NCBI GenBank assembly: GCA_033439765.1
Contig: JAULSN010000003.1
Span: 1,426,001 to 1,490,000 of the forward strand
Source: Lasiosphaeria ovina
Lineage: Eukaryota; Ascomycota; Sordariomycetes; Sordariales; Lasiosphaeriaceae
Direction of reading: 5' to 3'
DNA length: 64,000 bases
Below are positions 33,156-44,006 of this stretch, piece by piece (within the stretch, counting starts at the first letter, position 1; the number at the start of each line of letters is the position of its first letter). Position numbers and translations under genes: made by a program. The notes under the pieces were generated by a model. That model saw nothing but the letters and a program-made list of their open reading frames with translations. It ran no database searches and was not told the DNA's origin.

Positions 33156-34914
33156 GAAGAACACAGAAATACGAAGACTCGCATTTGGTTCAAAACAGCA
33201 CCAAAATCGACGAAAGCGACATCAATCAATTGCCCTCGACTAGCTCTCAACGCATACGCAATGGCTGCACCGCGCGGCCAGTTGCGCGGGCGTATAGAGG
33301 GTCGAAAAGCAAAGCAATTGGGCCCAAAGACCGACGATGAAGATTCTTCAGACGACCTGCCGGACCCACCGCAGATCACGAGACTTCCCGACCTTCCCGA
33401 AAGCCCCACCTTAACCCAATGGGCTAGAATCAGCCAAGCAAAAGCCACCAAAAAAGCCACCCAAAAAGCCACCCAAAAATCCACCACCCACAAAGCCAAC
33501 CCGGCAGCCAAAGCCACAGTCACAGCCACGGCCATAGCCACAGCCACCAACCCCGCAGCCAACTATACAGCCACCAACCCCGCAGCCAACCACGCAGCCA
33601 CCAACCCCGCAGCCAACCACGCAGCCAACCACGCAGCCACCAACCACGCAGCCACCAACCACGCAGCCACCCACGCAGCTACCTATATAGCTAGCTATAT
33701 AGGGAACCGCTTGAAGAAGAACCCCCTCGAGGCAAAAAGCCCTTACGAAGAAGATACTAAAATTGAGGATATCATTCCAAAGGACCTATGGGAAGATATG
33801 GCTATGATGTGGCCATATCTACCATTCGACCAGCTCATGAAATGGAACCACGAAGGAAAAGAAGATATATATCCCTACGATACGATAAAGGTCCTTTTCA
33901 ACTGTATGAAGCATATGGCTCTCGGAGTACAGGCTCTCCGAGTACGAGCCTTTGAAAAGCAGGCTTCTAAGCCGGCCACGCAGCCAGCCACGCAGCCAGC
34001 CACGCAGCCAGCTACGCAGCCGGCCACACAGCCGGCCATACGGCCAGCCACACAGCCAGCCACGCAGCAAGCCACTCAATCAGCCACGCAGCCAGCCACT
34101 CAGTCAGCCACGCAGCCAGCCACACAGCCAGCCACACAGCCAGCCACACAGCCAGTCACACAGCCAGCCACACAGCCAGCCACACAGCCAGTTACACAGC
34201 CAGCCACACAGCCAGCCCTACCTACTGGAAAACCTAGATCAGGGGTAATACAGTGCTATCGATGCTTTGGCTTCGGCCATATCGCTAGCACTTGTACTGG
34301 GCCCCAGATCTGTGGCTTCTGTAGCCGGCCAGGCCACCTCTCAACGCAATGCCAGGAAAAAGTAACGAAAAAGCCGCCAAGTTGCATCAACTGTAGTGGT
34401 CTACACCAAGCCTGGGCCTTGAAGTGCCCCCAAAGACCTCCCTCAGGCCCGGAACCAGGCCCACAACGCTCTCAAGCCGCATCCTCGCCTCAGCAGCGGC
34501 CTACCTACGCCGAGGTTGCTAGTAGGCAGCAAATTCGCAAGCCCGCCGGCCAACCAGCCGGTCAACCAGCCCGCCAGGTAGCCCGCCAACCAGTCCGCCA
34601 GCTACGCGAGGATTCCCTAGCTACTATCTTGCAGTTGGTTTTAAAACTACTACAAAATAGATAGCTTAGCTTAATTACCCTCTCTCTCCCTTTCCTTACT
34701 TACCCTCCTTTTAGGTACATGATACCTTACACGCTTTGACTTGAAAAAAGTACACGGAACCGGAATTATACTTCGTCTAGGATTTTCTACTTCTAGTATG
34801 CCCTATTAGATTAGTCTTTCCTTATAACCTTCTGAGTAGCCGTCTATAGCTTAAATAGGCCGCGTCATAGCCCTACGGGCTGCATACGCGTAATGAGAAA
34901 AAAAAAAAAAAAAA
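33156..34914 (+). mobile_element. Gag-only retroelement, copy B (complete)
   Basis: Complete 1759-bp copy bounded by perfect 13-bp duplications. Layout: about 105-bp 5' UTR, one ORF (33261-34664), about 235-bp 3' UTR with the conserved tail ending TAATGAG, then poly(A) up to 34914. There is no endonuclease, reverse transcriptase, LTR or terminal inverted repeat. Poly(A) plus a 13-bp duplication is the signature of target-primed reverse transcription by a LINE. It is inserted in a gypsy gag fragment that continues on the right from 34928. Confidence 0.9.
33261..34664 (+). CDS. Gag-like zinc-knuckle protein of copy B
   Basis: 467 aa, intact. An acidic N-terminus (GPKTDDEDSSDDLPDPP) leads into a Lys/Ala/Thr-rich basic stretch and an Ala-Thr-Asn-His repeat (NHAATNHAATNHA). 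A probably folded core follows (NRLKKNPLEAKSPYEEDTKI; DLWEDMAMMWPYLPFDQLMK; IKVLFNCMKHMALGVQALRV). Then comes a long PATQ tetrapeptide tract. Three Cys/His knuckles follow: CYRCFGFGHIASTC and CGFCSRPGHLSTQC (both CX2CX4HX4C) and a variant CINCSGLHQAWALKC (CX2CX3HX6C). The tail is Gln/Pro/Arg-rich and ends with a short amphipathic helix (SLATILQLVLKLLQNR). This resembles ORF1/gag of Tad/I-type LINEs, so RNA binding and particle formation are inferred. No enzymatic motif is present. Confidence 0.88.
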   Translation: MAAPRGQLRGRIEGRKAKQLGPKTDDEDSSDDLPDPPQITRLPDLPESPTLTQWARISQAKATKKATQKATQKSTTHKANPAAKATVTATAIATATNPAANYTATNPAANHAATNPAANHAANHAATNHAATNHAATHAATYIASYIGNRLKKNPLEAKSPYEEDTKIEDIIPKDLWEDMAMMWPYLPFDQLMKWNHEGKEDIYPYDTIKVLFNCMKHMALGVQALRVRAFEKQASKPATQPATQPATQPATQPATQPAIRPATQPATQQATQSATQPATQSATQPATQPATQPATQPVTQPATQPATQPVTQPATQPALPTGKPRSGVIQCYRCFGFGHIASTCTGPQICGFCSRPGHLSTQCQEKVTKKPPSCINCSGLHQAWALKCPQRPPSGPEPGPQRSQAASSPQQRPTYAEVASRQQIRKPAGQPAGQPARQVARQPVRQLREDSLATILQLVLKLLQNR

Positions 34915-36720
34915 ATTACTACCGTATAGTCCTCTAGCGAGACCTTCTAAGATACTAGCGCCGACTAGTAGTCTAGGCCATAACCTTCTAGCGCTAGTAT
35001 ATAGTATAGTTAATATTTTCGTACTCTCTCTAGTCGGTCTTCCTCTTCTAATAGTCCTTCTAGGAGAATAACTTTATTACGATCTCTAGGCTACCTTTAG
35101 CTTAAAGATTGGTATCTACCTCGATCTCCTCTATAGGTACGTACCGAAATACCCTAGGTATCGCCTAATCTCTAATTCTAGCCGGAAAGTAGTCGAAATT
35201 CCACTTATATACGAGATATATCTAGTAGGTATCGTAGATATAGCTCATCTAGTCCACTCCCTCGTATTCGGGATACTCGGGGTTAAGCTAGAGCGCATCT
35301 CCTACTTCGATATCTACTTCTTCTACTATATCCTTAATAACCTTCCTTATCTTAGTATCTTCGGCGGGGCGTAAGGGTCGCCTAATCTCCTCGCGATCCC
35401 CTTCGTCGATCTAGCTTTCCTAAGGGGCTAATCGCTAGTCCCTATATTCTTCTAGGACTACGTACTCCTTATTTAGCTATCCTAATAAATCCGTTTTCTA
35501 CTAAATTAAGTAGGCCAAAGTAAGGATATCGTCCTAATACTCTTTAGGTAATTAGTTTCCTTTATCGATCCTCCTAATTAGCTCTTCCTACTCCGTACGG
35601 TATCTCTCTAATCCTTTACGAAGGTCCAGGATCTCTCTAACCGTAGCCTCGTAGCCCTATATTTAGTCTACTTCTTCCTCGTCCGTAAACGGGGAGGGGA
35701 CCTCTAACCCCCAGGCTTCTACTAGCCCGCGGGCAAGTCCCTATATACCGTAGTCGGGGAGACTTCCTATCTCGTCCTATCCTTACTCTACTCGCGAGGG
35801 TGGCCGATCGCTAGTAAGCTTAAAGGCTACCGTAGTATAGTCCTCTTCCTTATCTTATAAGACTATTCCTACGACCTAGGTATCGCCAAAGCGTAGCTTC
35901 TTATCTTCCGAGGGCCTCTAGTTACCCTATTTTCGTAGTTAGCGGTATTCTCTAGCCTAGTAGCCTTTCTTACTATAGTTATTATAGGTATCGTTCTTCT
36001 TATCGCGAGGTAGGCGTAACTACTATACTAGGTTCTAAAGAAGTACTCTAATACTCTCGTCCATTAGTCCTAGGTATATACCTAAGGCGGTTAAAGGTAT
36101 AGCCCTCTTCTTTTTATCGTTAGGCTTATTACCCTAGCGGCTATAGTAGCCTCCTACCGGTCGCCCGTCCTTCTTTTCTCGGCGCTTCTCACTTTTACGC
36201 TAGAACTATCGGTTATCGATATTAATTACCGCTTCGATATACTCCCGTAACGTCTCCGGGCGAGGCGTCTTATAGAGTTCGTCCTTAACGTAGTCCTTTA
36301 GGCCGTCGTAGAACGTAAGTAGCTATCCCTAGACTAACTAATTAAAGCGTAGTATATAGGTCTAGAACTCAACTATATACTTAGCCACCGAGCGAGTCTA
36401 TCTTAGCCTCTTAATCTACTCTTTAGCCTTCCTCTGGAGGTAGCGTTCTATAAAGAATTCCCCTATTAGCTTAAGGACTCCCTCCGCTCCTTTATTAATA
36501 TTAGCGTAGATAACGGGGTTCCTATCCTTTACTACTTACGCTAGCGCCTTCTAGTATAGTTCGAACTAAACGGCCGCTTTCCCGACGAGTCGCGTCCCGA
36601 CGTACGTTACTCTATCCTTCTAAAATAGGATTTCGTTAATATTATACTTAATAAAGGAGAGTACTATATCCTTCTAATTTTCGAACTTATCTTTATCTCC
36701 GTCGTAGAGCTCAGGGTGTG
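34915..36720 (-). pseudogene. Ty3/gypsy gag fragment, RIP-degraded
   Basis: Minus-strand translation gives recognisable gag pieces broken by many stops, for example PETLREYIEAVINIDNR, KDYVKDELYKTPRPE and, downstream, EYPEYEGVD. It aligns in the opposite orientation with 47798-48870, and its left part matches about 61820-62350. Most stops sit at TAA/TAG where relatives would have CAA, CAG or TGG. The first 13 bases are the right target-site duplication of copy B. Confidence 0.75.
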
Positions 36721-38411
36721 GAACACAGAAACACGAAGACTCGTATTTGGTTCAAAACAGCACCAAAATCGACGAAAGCGACATCAATCAATTGCCCTCG
36801 ACTAGCTCTCAACGCATACGCAATGGCTGCACCGCGCGGCCAGTTGCGCGGGCGTATAGAGGGTCGAAAAGCAAAGCAATTGGGCCCAAAGACCGACGAT
36901 GAAGATTCTTCAGACGACCTGCCGGACCCACCGCAGATCACGAGACTTCCCGACCTTCCCGAAAGCCCCACCTTAACCCAATGGGCTAGAATCAGCCAAG
37001 CAAAAGCCACCAAAAAAGCCACCCAAAAAGCCACCCAAAAATCCACCACCCACAAAGCCAACCCGGCAGCCAAAGCCATAGTCACAGCCACGGCCATAGC
37101 CACAGCCACCAACCCCGCAGCCAACCATGCAGCCACCAACCCCGCAGCCAACCACGCAGCCAACCACGCAGCCACCAACCACGCAGCCACCAACCACGCA
37201 GCCACCCACGCAGCTACCTATATAGCTAGCTATATAGGGAACCGCTTGAAGAAGAACCCCCTCGAGGCAAAAAGCCCTTACGAAGAAGATACTAAAATTG
37301 AGGATATCATTCCAAAGGACCTATGGGAAGATATGGCTATGATGTGGCCATATCTACCATTCGACCAGCTCATGAAATGGAACCACGAAGGAAAAGAAGA
37401 TATATATCCCTACGATACGATAAAGGTCCTTTTCAACTGTATGAAGCATATGGCTCTCGGAGTACAGGCTCTCCGAGTACGAGCCTTTGAAAAGCAGGCT
37501 TCTAAGCCGGCCACGCAGCCAGCTACGCAGCCAGCCACGCAGCCTGCTACGCAGCCGGCCACACAGCCGGCCATACGGCCAGCCACACAGCCAGCCACGC
37601 AGCAAGCCACTCAATCAGCCACGCAGCCAGCCACTCAGTCAGCCACGCAGCCAGCCACACAGCCAGCCACACAGCCAGTCACACAGCCAGCCACACAGCC
37701 AGCCCTACTTACTGGAAAACCTAGATCAGGGGTAATACAGTGCTATCGATGCTTTGGCTTCGGCCATATCGCTAGCACTTGTACTGGGCCCCAGATCTGT
37801 GGCTTCTGTAGCCGGGCAGGCCACCTCTCAACGCAATGCCAGGAAAAAGTAACGAAAAAGCCGCCAAGTTGCATCAACTGTAGTGGTCTACACCAAGCCT
37901 GGGCCTTGAAGTGCCCCCAAAGACCTCCCTCAGGCCCGGAACCAGGCCCACAACGCTCTCAAGCCGCATCCTCGCCTCAGCAGCGGCCTACCTACGCCGA
38001 GGTTACTAGTAGGCAGCCAATTCGCAAGCCCGCCGGCCAACCAGCCGGTCAACCAGCCCGCCAGGTAGCCCGCCAACCAGTCCGCCAGCTACGCGAGGAT
38101 TCCCTAGCTACTATCTTGCAGTTGGTTTTAAAACTACTACAAAATAGATAGCTTAACTTAATTACCCTCTCTCTCCCTTTCCTTACTTACCCTCCTTTTA
38201 GGTACATGATACCTTACCCGCTTTGACTTAAAAAACGTACACGGAATAAGAACCTTACTTTGTATAGGACTTTGGCTAGGATTTTCTACCTCTAGTATGC
38301 CCTATTAGATTAGTCTTTCCTTATAACCTTTTGAGTAGCCGTCTATAGCTTAAATAGGCCGCGTCATAGCCCTACGGGCTGCATACGCGTAATGAGAAAA
38401 AAAAAAAAAAA
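36721..38411 (+). mobile_element. Gag-only retroelement, copy C
   Basis: Near-complete plus-strand copy from the 5' end GAACACAGAAACACGAAGAC to a poly(A) run ending at 38411. The left flank is gypsy gag; the right flank is the RNase H region of a minus-strand LINE that it truncates. No target-site duplication, so one side was probably rearranged after insertion. Confidence 0.87.
36823..38151 (+). CDS. Gag-like zinc-knuckle protein of copy C
   Basis: 442 aa, intact, starting MAAPRGQLRGR at 36823 (the open frame extends upstream to 36718 without a conserved start). Same domain order as the copy B protein, but with fewer Asn-His and PATQ repeats. It shares substitutions with copy G that are absent from copy B (PALLTGKP, SRAGHLSTQC, AEVTSRQPIR), so C and G come from one source. 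Confidence 0.86.
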   Translation: MAAPRGQLRGRIEGRKAKQLGPKTDDEDSSDDLPDPPQITRLPDLPESPTLTQWARISQAKATKKATQKATQKSTTHKANPAAKAIVTATAIATATNPAANHAATNPAANHAANHAATNHAATNHAATHAATYIASYIGNRLKKNPLEAKSPYEEDTKIEDIIPKDLWEDMAMMWPYLPFDQLMKWNHEGKEDIYPYDTIKVLFNCMKHMALGVQALRVRAFEKQASKPATQPATQPATQPATQPATQPAIRPATQPATQQATQSATQPATQSATQPATQPATQPVTQPATQPALLTGKPRSGVIQCYRCFGFGHIASTCTGPQICGFCSRAGHLSTQCQEKVTKKPPSCINCSGLHQAWALKCPQRPPSGPEPGPQRSQAASSPQQRPTYAEVTSRQPIRKPAGQPAGQPARQVARQPVRQLREDSLATILQLVLKLLQNR

Positions 38412-41400
38412 TTTGAACTTGGTGACCTTTCTTCCAGAGTAGGTTAATAAGGCTATTAGCTTCCTGTGCGTGGTAGCTATAGCCCTGTAGCCTATATATT
38501 GCAGCCTGGCTGTCGACGAAGATATAAAAGGTTACTTTCTTTTGCCTCTGCCTCTGCCTCTGTATTTTCTGAGACAGTTCTAGGGCCAGTTCTAGGGCCC
38601 GTACTATAGCTATAACTTCGGCATCGGCTACTTCTATGGCAGGGCCTAGATTCCAGTATCCTATTTTTATAGGGGCCAAATTTGCACTTAGCCTACATAC
38701 TGCAGCCGAATTCGTAGGCCTACCCTGTATTGTGCCCTGTGAACCATCTGTATAGAAGGCTACTTTAGAAGCGTTCGAGGCCGGTGCTAAGTGTGGTTTT
38801 ATAGCTTTGAATAGCTGAAGGTGTTCCTTTTTGGCTTCCTTTTTTCCACTACTCGATATATGGATTTGAGCCTTGGTAGGTTCGGCCCATGGTGCTTCCC
38901 AATATGCTAGGGGCCTCTCTATATTCCAGCTGTCCTTTACTAGCCTATTCAGCCTATTGATAAGGTTTAGAAGCTGTGTAGAGGGCTGTAAGCTAGGGAT
39001 TAGGGCTAGGTCGTCCCCGCTACCTAGTTCATCCTGTACTTCGTTATATAGGGCTTGTTTTACTGGATGGTCCTTCTGGAATAGTAGTATTCTTAGGCTG
39101 TAGCTATTGCAGGCCTTTTCGAATCTTACTTCTGGTGGTGGTATTGCTGCCTCTATTTCCAACGCCTTATACGGGGATCCTTTGAAGGCCCCTAGTATTT
39201 GCTTAGTAGCTAGGTTTTGAAGCCGTTGGTATAGTTTGACTAGATGACCTTGGCCTCGGCCTTTGGCCTGGCCTTTCCACCAGAGCTGTATGCCGTAGTC
39301 CGCTACCGAGGTTACGCAGGCTATATATAGTTGACGTAGGGCCCTCAACGATAGGCCTTTTTGTGTTGAGCCTAGTCGTTGCATACCGTAGTATATAGCC
39401 GTAGCCGCGTTTACCTTCTTAGTAACGTGGTCTTTGAAGTTGAGCTTGTAATCGAAGTGGATCCCCAGCCACTTGACTACTTCCTTAGGCTTGAACTCTA
39501 AGCCTCCAATAGTAATAGGGTCAACTATTGGCTTCCTTTTTGTATGGAAGTGGATTAATTCGGTCTTTACCGAGTCAAATTCAACGGCCTTCTTTTCCGC
39601 TTGGTTGAACAACTGGGCTACTATAGCTTCTAGTAGTATACAGTTCCTTCTAGCTGATCTAGATGATACTGAAATACTGAAGTCGTCTATATAGGACAGC
39701 TGGAGACCCCTTTCGGCTATTATGTTCCCTGCGTAAAGTAGGAATAATATAGGCGAAATAGGTGATCCTTGCGGTATACCGGTATTGACTGGCCTTATTG
39801 GCTGGGCCTGGCCTTCAAACGCTAGTTGAATTTTCCTATGGCTACAAAACGACTCTACCCAGCTGATGAGGGCCTTGGGTAGGTCTAGTATCTGTAGTAC
39901 GTCTAGTAGCCTATCCTTTGATACGTGGTCGAATGCACCCTTAATATCGAGGAAAACCGTAGACGTAATATAGCCTTTTCTTTGCTGTTGGACGTGGTGT
40001 TGTAATAGTAAAGCCGTATCAATTGCTGACCTTTGTTTCCGGCCTCCTAGTTGTGTTTGGTGCAGTAGATCCGGCCTACTATTTGCTAGGTAGCCTAGTC
40101 TAGTAGCGTAGATTTTCTCTAGTACTTTACTCAAGCAATTAAGCAAGGCTATAACCCTATATGCCTTAGGTATAGTATAATCTACCTTATTTGGTTTAGG
40201 TAGTATTATACCGATACTTTCTTTCCAGCTATTCGGGTGTATACCTCTATTAAACAGTCCTTTATAGGCTTTGTAGAATAGGCTCGGTACTATAGTATAG
40301 GCTTTCTGTAGTACCATAAAGCTTAATCTATCTGGGCCAGGCGCCTTGTTTGGATTTGAAGTAAATATGGCCTTTTCTACTTCAATAGGCTTTAGTTCAG
40401 GCCATTCCCACTTTCTTCCCATTTTTGGTTCAGGTTCATGGTCAGGGTCTTCCAGCCTAGTCCTAGTTATAGGTTCCGGAAATAAGGTAGTTAGGAAGGC
40501 TTTACACTTTTCGTCAAAGGTAATAGCTTCTTTTTCCTTACCCTCTTCCGTATACCGTATTACTGGTATTTTGGCGTTGAACTTGGTTTTGGTGTATTCC
40601 AGGGCTTTGAATGCTTCTTTTCCTTCAGCCTTTGCTAGGAATTCCTGCCAGTGGTTTTGTTTTGCTTCTCTCACAGCGTGGAAGTACTGATTACGGGCCA
40701 TTTTGAAGGCCTTCTCGGCTTCTACCGTCAGGGTCTTTTTATATACCCTTTGTGCAGTATGTAGGGTCCTTCTTAGCTCGGTTAGGTCTTCTGACCACCA
40801 GGGTTTTGACCTTTCTACCGTTCTTTTCTTCGGTATAGCTATATTAGACGCCGTAGTAATAGCCTTAGTTAGGGTCTGGGCTATGCTATCCCAGTCTTCT
40901 AGGCCTATAGCTTCTTCAATGTCCTCTATAGCTTCTTCCTCTCTAGATTTTAGCTCTTTTTCAAAGACTTCCCAGTCGGCCTTACTGTAGCTATATGCCG
41001 GTAGTATAGTATCCTTCTTTACTATATTTGAATAGCGGGCTTCGAATACTATAGCTTCGTGGTCCGACCCTGTGGCCTCCAGGTAAGCCCAGTTACCCCA
41101 TTTTGTTCTTTTGAAGGGGGTTACGAAGGCTAGGTCTATTATAGAGGTTTGTTGGAGGTTTGGTCTATGAAAGGTGCCTCCTTTTTCCTCTATAACTTCT
41201 GGATCAACTAGTAGGCTGGCTTTCTGATTATTCAACCATTCTACTAAGCTGGATGCGTTCGCTACCTTAGTAGGATCCGCTATGCAGTTCCACCAATGGT
41301 GGTGAAGGTTGAAGTCCCCGGCTATTACTACGGGCTTATCCGGTATATAGTACTGTATAGCCCTATTTACCGTTGTACAGCCTAGTGATTCAGCCTGTTT

Positions 41401-41766
41401 TTGGCCTTCCTTATAGGGTAGTCTTTCCTTTTCGTTATAGACGTTGATTATATAGAAGGTTTCTTCGCCAAGGACCTCTATAATTTGCCAATCTAGGTCA
41501 TTACAGAGGTCGTATCGAGGGGTGAATTCAAGGTTATTCTTCCTTATATAAGTAATTACTCTTGGCCTTAGTATACTTATTTTTGGTTGTGGAAGAATTG
41601 TATAGAAAGCAGGGTGGCTAATAGTATAGTAGCTATTTAGCTTCCCTGAGTAGTACGGTTCCTGTAGTAGTATTACGTCTACTTGGTTCTTGAAGGCTAG
41701 TTCCAGGGCCGTTTGGTGGGCCGTACTTTGTCTATTCGTATTGTGTTGTAGGACCTTTATTCCCAT
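38350..41766 (-). CDS. LINE ORF2: endonuclease, reverse transcriptase, RNase H (3'-truncated)
   Basis: Non-LTR retrotransposon polyprotein of the Tad/I type, 1138 codons; about 1118 are LINE-derived and the last 20 read into copy C's tail. The start ATG overlaps the ORF1 stop. Domains: APE-like endonuclease with [17 protein letters not shown] (about 152), IDLAF and GSDHEA (about 235); reverse transcriptase with [31 protein letters not shown] and catalytic SYIDDF (about 692); RNase H with FYTDGS (about 1006), [14 protein letters not shown] and FVDSQAAI (about 1083). The frame has no stop, so the catalytic parts look undamaged. The RNase H end and everything downstream, including the LINE's own tail, were removed by copy C at 38412. 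It may make active endonuclease and RT but cannot copy itself intact. Confidence 0.93.
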   Translation of the reverse strand: MGIKVLQHNTNRQSTAHQTALELAFKNQVDVILLQEPYYSGKLNSYYTISHPAFYTILPQPKISILRPRVITYIRKNNLEFTPRYDLCNDLDWQIIEVLGEETFYIINVYNEKERLPYKEGQKQAESLGCTTVNRAIQYYIPDKPVVIAGDFNLHHHWWNCIADPTKVANASSLVEWLNNQKASLLVDPEVIEEKGGTFHRPNLQQTSIIDLAFVTPFKRTKWGNWAYLEATGSDHEAIVFEARYSNIVKKDTILPAYSYSKADWEVFEKELKSREEEAIEDIEEAIGLEDWDSIAQTLTKAITTASNIAIPKKRTVERSKPWWSEDLTELRRTLHTAQRVYKKTLTVEAEKAFKMARNQYFHAVREAKQNHWQEFLAKAEGKEAFKALEYTKTKFNAKIPVIRYTEEGKEKEAITFDEKCKAFLTTLFPEPITRTRLEDPDHEPEPKMGRKWEWPELKPIEVEKAIFTSNPNKAPGPDRLSFMVLQKAYTIVPSLFYKAYKGLFNRGIHPNSWKESIGIILPKPNKVDYTIPKAYRVIALLNCLSKVLEKIYATRLGYLANSRPDLLHQTQLGGRKQRSAIDTALLLQHHVQQQRKGYITSTVFLDIKGAFDHVSKDRLLDVLQILDLPKALISWVESFCSHRKIQLAFEGQAQPIRPVNTGIPQGSPISPILFLLYAGNIIAERGLQLSYIDDFSISVSSRSARRNCILLEAIVAQLFNQAEKKAVEFDSVKTELIHFHTKRKPIVDPITIGGLEFKPKEVVKWLGIHFDYKLNFKDHVTKKVNAATAIYYGMQRLGSTQKGLSLRALRQLYIACVTSVADYGIQLWWKGQAKGRGQGHLVKLYQRLQNLATKQILGAFKGSPYKALEIEAAIPPPEVRFEKACNSYSLRILLFQKDHPVKQALYNEVQDELGSGDDLALIPSLQPSTQLLNLINRLNRLVKDSWNIERPLAYWEAPWAEPTKAQIHISSSGKKEAKKEHLQLFKAIKPHLAPASNASKVAFYTDGSQGTIQGRPTNSAAVCRLSANLAPIKIGYWNLGPAIEVADAEVIAIVRALELALELSQKIQRQRQRQKKVTFYIFVDSQAAIYRLQGYSYHAQEANSLINLLWKKGHQVQIFFFFSHYAYAARRAMTRPI

Positions 41767-44006
41767 AGGTTTTTGGTAGGGTGTGTATACTGCGTAGGCT
41801 GCGTAGGCTGCGTAGGCTGCGTAGGCTGCGTAGGCTGCTTGGGCTGCTTAGGCTGCTTAGGCTGCGTAGGCTGCGTAGGCTGCGTAGGCTTCGTAGGCTT
41901 CGTAGGCTGTGTTGGCTGCGTAGGCTGGGCCTGGGCTGGCCTTTGGGCCGGCCTCAAGGCTTTTACGGCCTCGCAATCAGGGCTATTCGATTCGTGGTTT
42001 TTTTCGCAGTTCTTACACTTCGCTACTATATACTCGCAGGGCCCTGTATTTTTGCATACAGGGCAGCTATGCCTTTCGGTATCGTGGCCTTTGGCACATA
42101 CCCTACATGCTACCGGCTTCTTACAGGTCTCTTAGTTATGCCCGAAGCCTTGGCATCTTCTACACTGCGTTGAGGTAGAATAAGGCCTGTAATTTACTAC
42201 TTTCAGGGCGGTCCCGGCCATAGTTAGGCCATCCTTTAGTAGCAGGTTGCTCTGGGCCTTCGTAGCTACTGCGAATACTACGGAGCCGTAATACTGGCCT
42301 TCTTTTGGTTGAACTAGCCATCTTGGCTCGCCTTGGACTTCGAAGCTATTGTACTCTTTACATTCGGCCTTGAAGGAACTAAAGCCCTCTCTAGCTTCGT
42401 ATATAGGTACTTTATAAGCTACTAGTTTGAGCCAGGTAGCTGGTTCCTCTATACTTCGAATAGGCCAACCGCTAAGGCAATTTCGCCACTTTTCTTTTGC
42501 TTCCAGTAGCTGCTTTGCTGATTGGTTTACGGTTGTGATGACTATGTTGTTTTTCTGCGATATTTCTACCTTAGCGACTACTATAGCGTTTAGAGCCTTA
42601 TTGATTTGGTCTCTTATAGCCTTTGAGTTAATCGTAGGTATATTCGAAGATTCTTTATCGAGTAGTACTACTATCTTACTATCCTTTCTACTACTTATAC
42701 TAGTAGTAATCGTAGTACCCTTTTGCGTAGGCTTCGGTAGTTGGTTCGTGGCTACTACCTCAGCGTACGTTTTCTTAGGTACTATTTTCTTAGAAGTAGT
42801 AGTAGTAGTAATAGTAGTAGTATTAGCCGTAGTAGCTATAGCTTGCTCTAGGCTTTCTACTATACTACTATATCTCGGTAGTAGTGTGTTGGCTTCTTTT
42901 ACGAGGTATAACGCTCGTTGTAGTAGTGCTTGGGCCTGGGCTTTTTCTTCTTTAGCCGTAGCTAGCATACTACCTTCCGGGGGTTTATTATTGTGCTTGG
43001 GGGGGGGCAGGGGTTGCTTCTGCGGGGGAGTAGGGCCAACGGGGCCCTCCACAGGGCCTTCTATAGTAGTAGACTCCCTTGAAGAGTTGGTAAGTTGAAT
43101 ACCGGGTCGAGGGCCACGGTCTTTCGACTTGGGCCCTACTAGTCCTTCTGGGGGGTCTAAATCCGTAGATTGTAGGCCTGTGGCCAGATTTTCTAAGCCT
43201 ATACCTCCGGGGCCAGCACCTCCTTCTATAGTGCCCCCGGAGCTGTATAAGCCGGACTGCCTCTCTTCTTGGGTCGTAATACCGCTTATAGGGGTGCTAC
43301 TTTCGTAGCGAGCACTAGTATTACTAGCCTCCGTTAAGGGGATATAGGGCTCCCTAGGCTCCCGGGGGGGCTGTAGGTCTTCTATATCTTCCTTAGTTGT
43401 AGCCGTAGCCTTAGGCGTAGTCTTAGGCGTAGCCATAGGCGTAGCCATCGGCGTAGCCATAGGCGTAGCCATCGGCGTAGCCATAGGCGTAGCCATCGGC
43501 GTAGCCATAGGCGTAGCCATAGGCGTAGCCATAGGCGTAGCCATAGGCGTAGCCACAGGCGTAGCCTTAGGCGTAGCCGTAGGTTTGGTCGTAGCCGTAG
43601 GTTTGGTCGTAGCCGTAGCCGTAGCCGTAGCCATAGGCGTAGCCATAGGCGTAGCCGTAGCCGTAGCCGTAGCTGATGGTTTGGCCGTAGCCGTAGCCGT
43701 AGCTGTAGCCGTAGCCGTAGCCGTAGCCGTAGCCGTAGCCGTAGCCGTAGCCGTAGCCGTAGCCGTATCTATAGCCGTAGCCGTAGCCGTAGCCATATCC
43801 TTTGGGTATTTGAAGTTACCCATCTCTTGTACATTACGTTTGAAGGTCTTCATAGGCCTCATTTGCGGGGGGGGCACCTGTAGGCCCTCTATATTTACAG
43901 AACTTTTGGGCTTTTGAGGGGCCTTTGGTTCTGAGCGTATAGGGGGTGTTGTTGGATCCGATGCCTTCCGCTTTTTTGGCGTGGTTGGGTTGGTGGGATT
44001 AGTCAT
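41757..44006 (-). pseudogene. LINE ORF1 (gag-like) with one premature stop
   Basis: Starts at the ATG at 44006 (MTNPTNPTTPKKRKASD), with a nuclear localisation-like PKKRK; the frame is open to 44192 without an ATG. It contains long low-complexity tracts of TA dipeptides and PMAT/TPMA units, then a folded part (KTYAEVVATNQLPKPTQKGT; SGWPIRSIEEPATWLKLVAY). The zinc-knuckle region begins CRRCQGFGHN, then a TAA at 42132-42134 interrupts the first knuckle. The same frame continues [20 protein letters not shown] to further Cys/His pairs and a QPT-repeat tail, ending at 41757. One C-to-T change (CAA to TAA) explains the stop. Restored length would be about 750 codons, and the stop removes the RNA-binding knuckles. 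Confidence 0.85.
43396..43800. repeat. Hexa- and dodecanucleotide tandem repeats in LINE ORF1
   Basis: On the plus strand, GCCGTA units (43600-43796) and 12-bp GGCGTAGCCATA-type units (about 43420-43560). In the ORF1 frame they encode TA dipeptides and PMAT repeats, so all expansions keep the frame. Confidence 0.85.

Noticed and set aside
43396..43800. CRISPR-like array
   Set aside because: The repeats are uninterrupted short tandem units inside a LINE ORF, without unique spacers, in a fungal genome.
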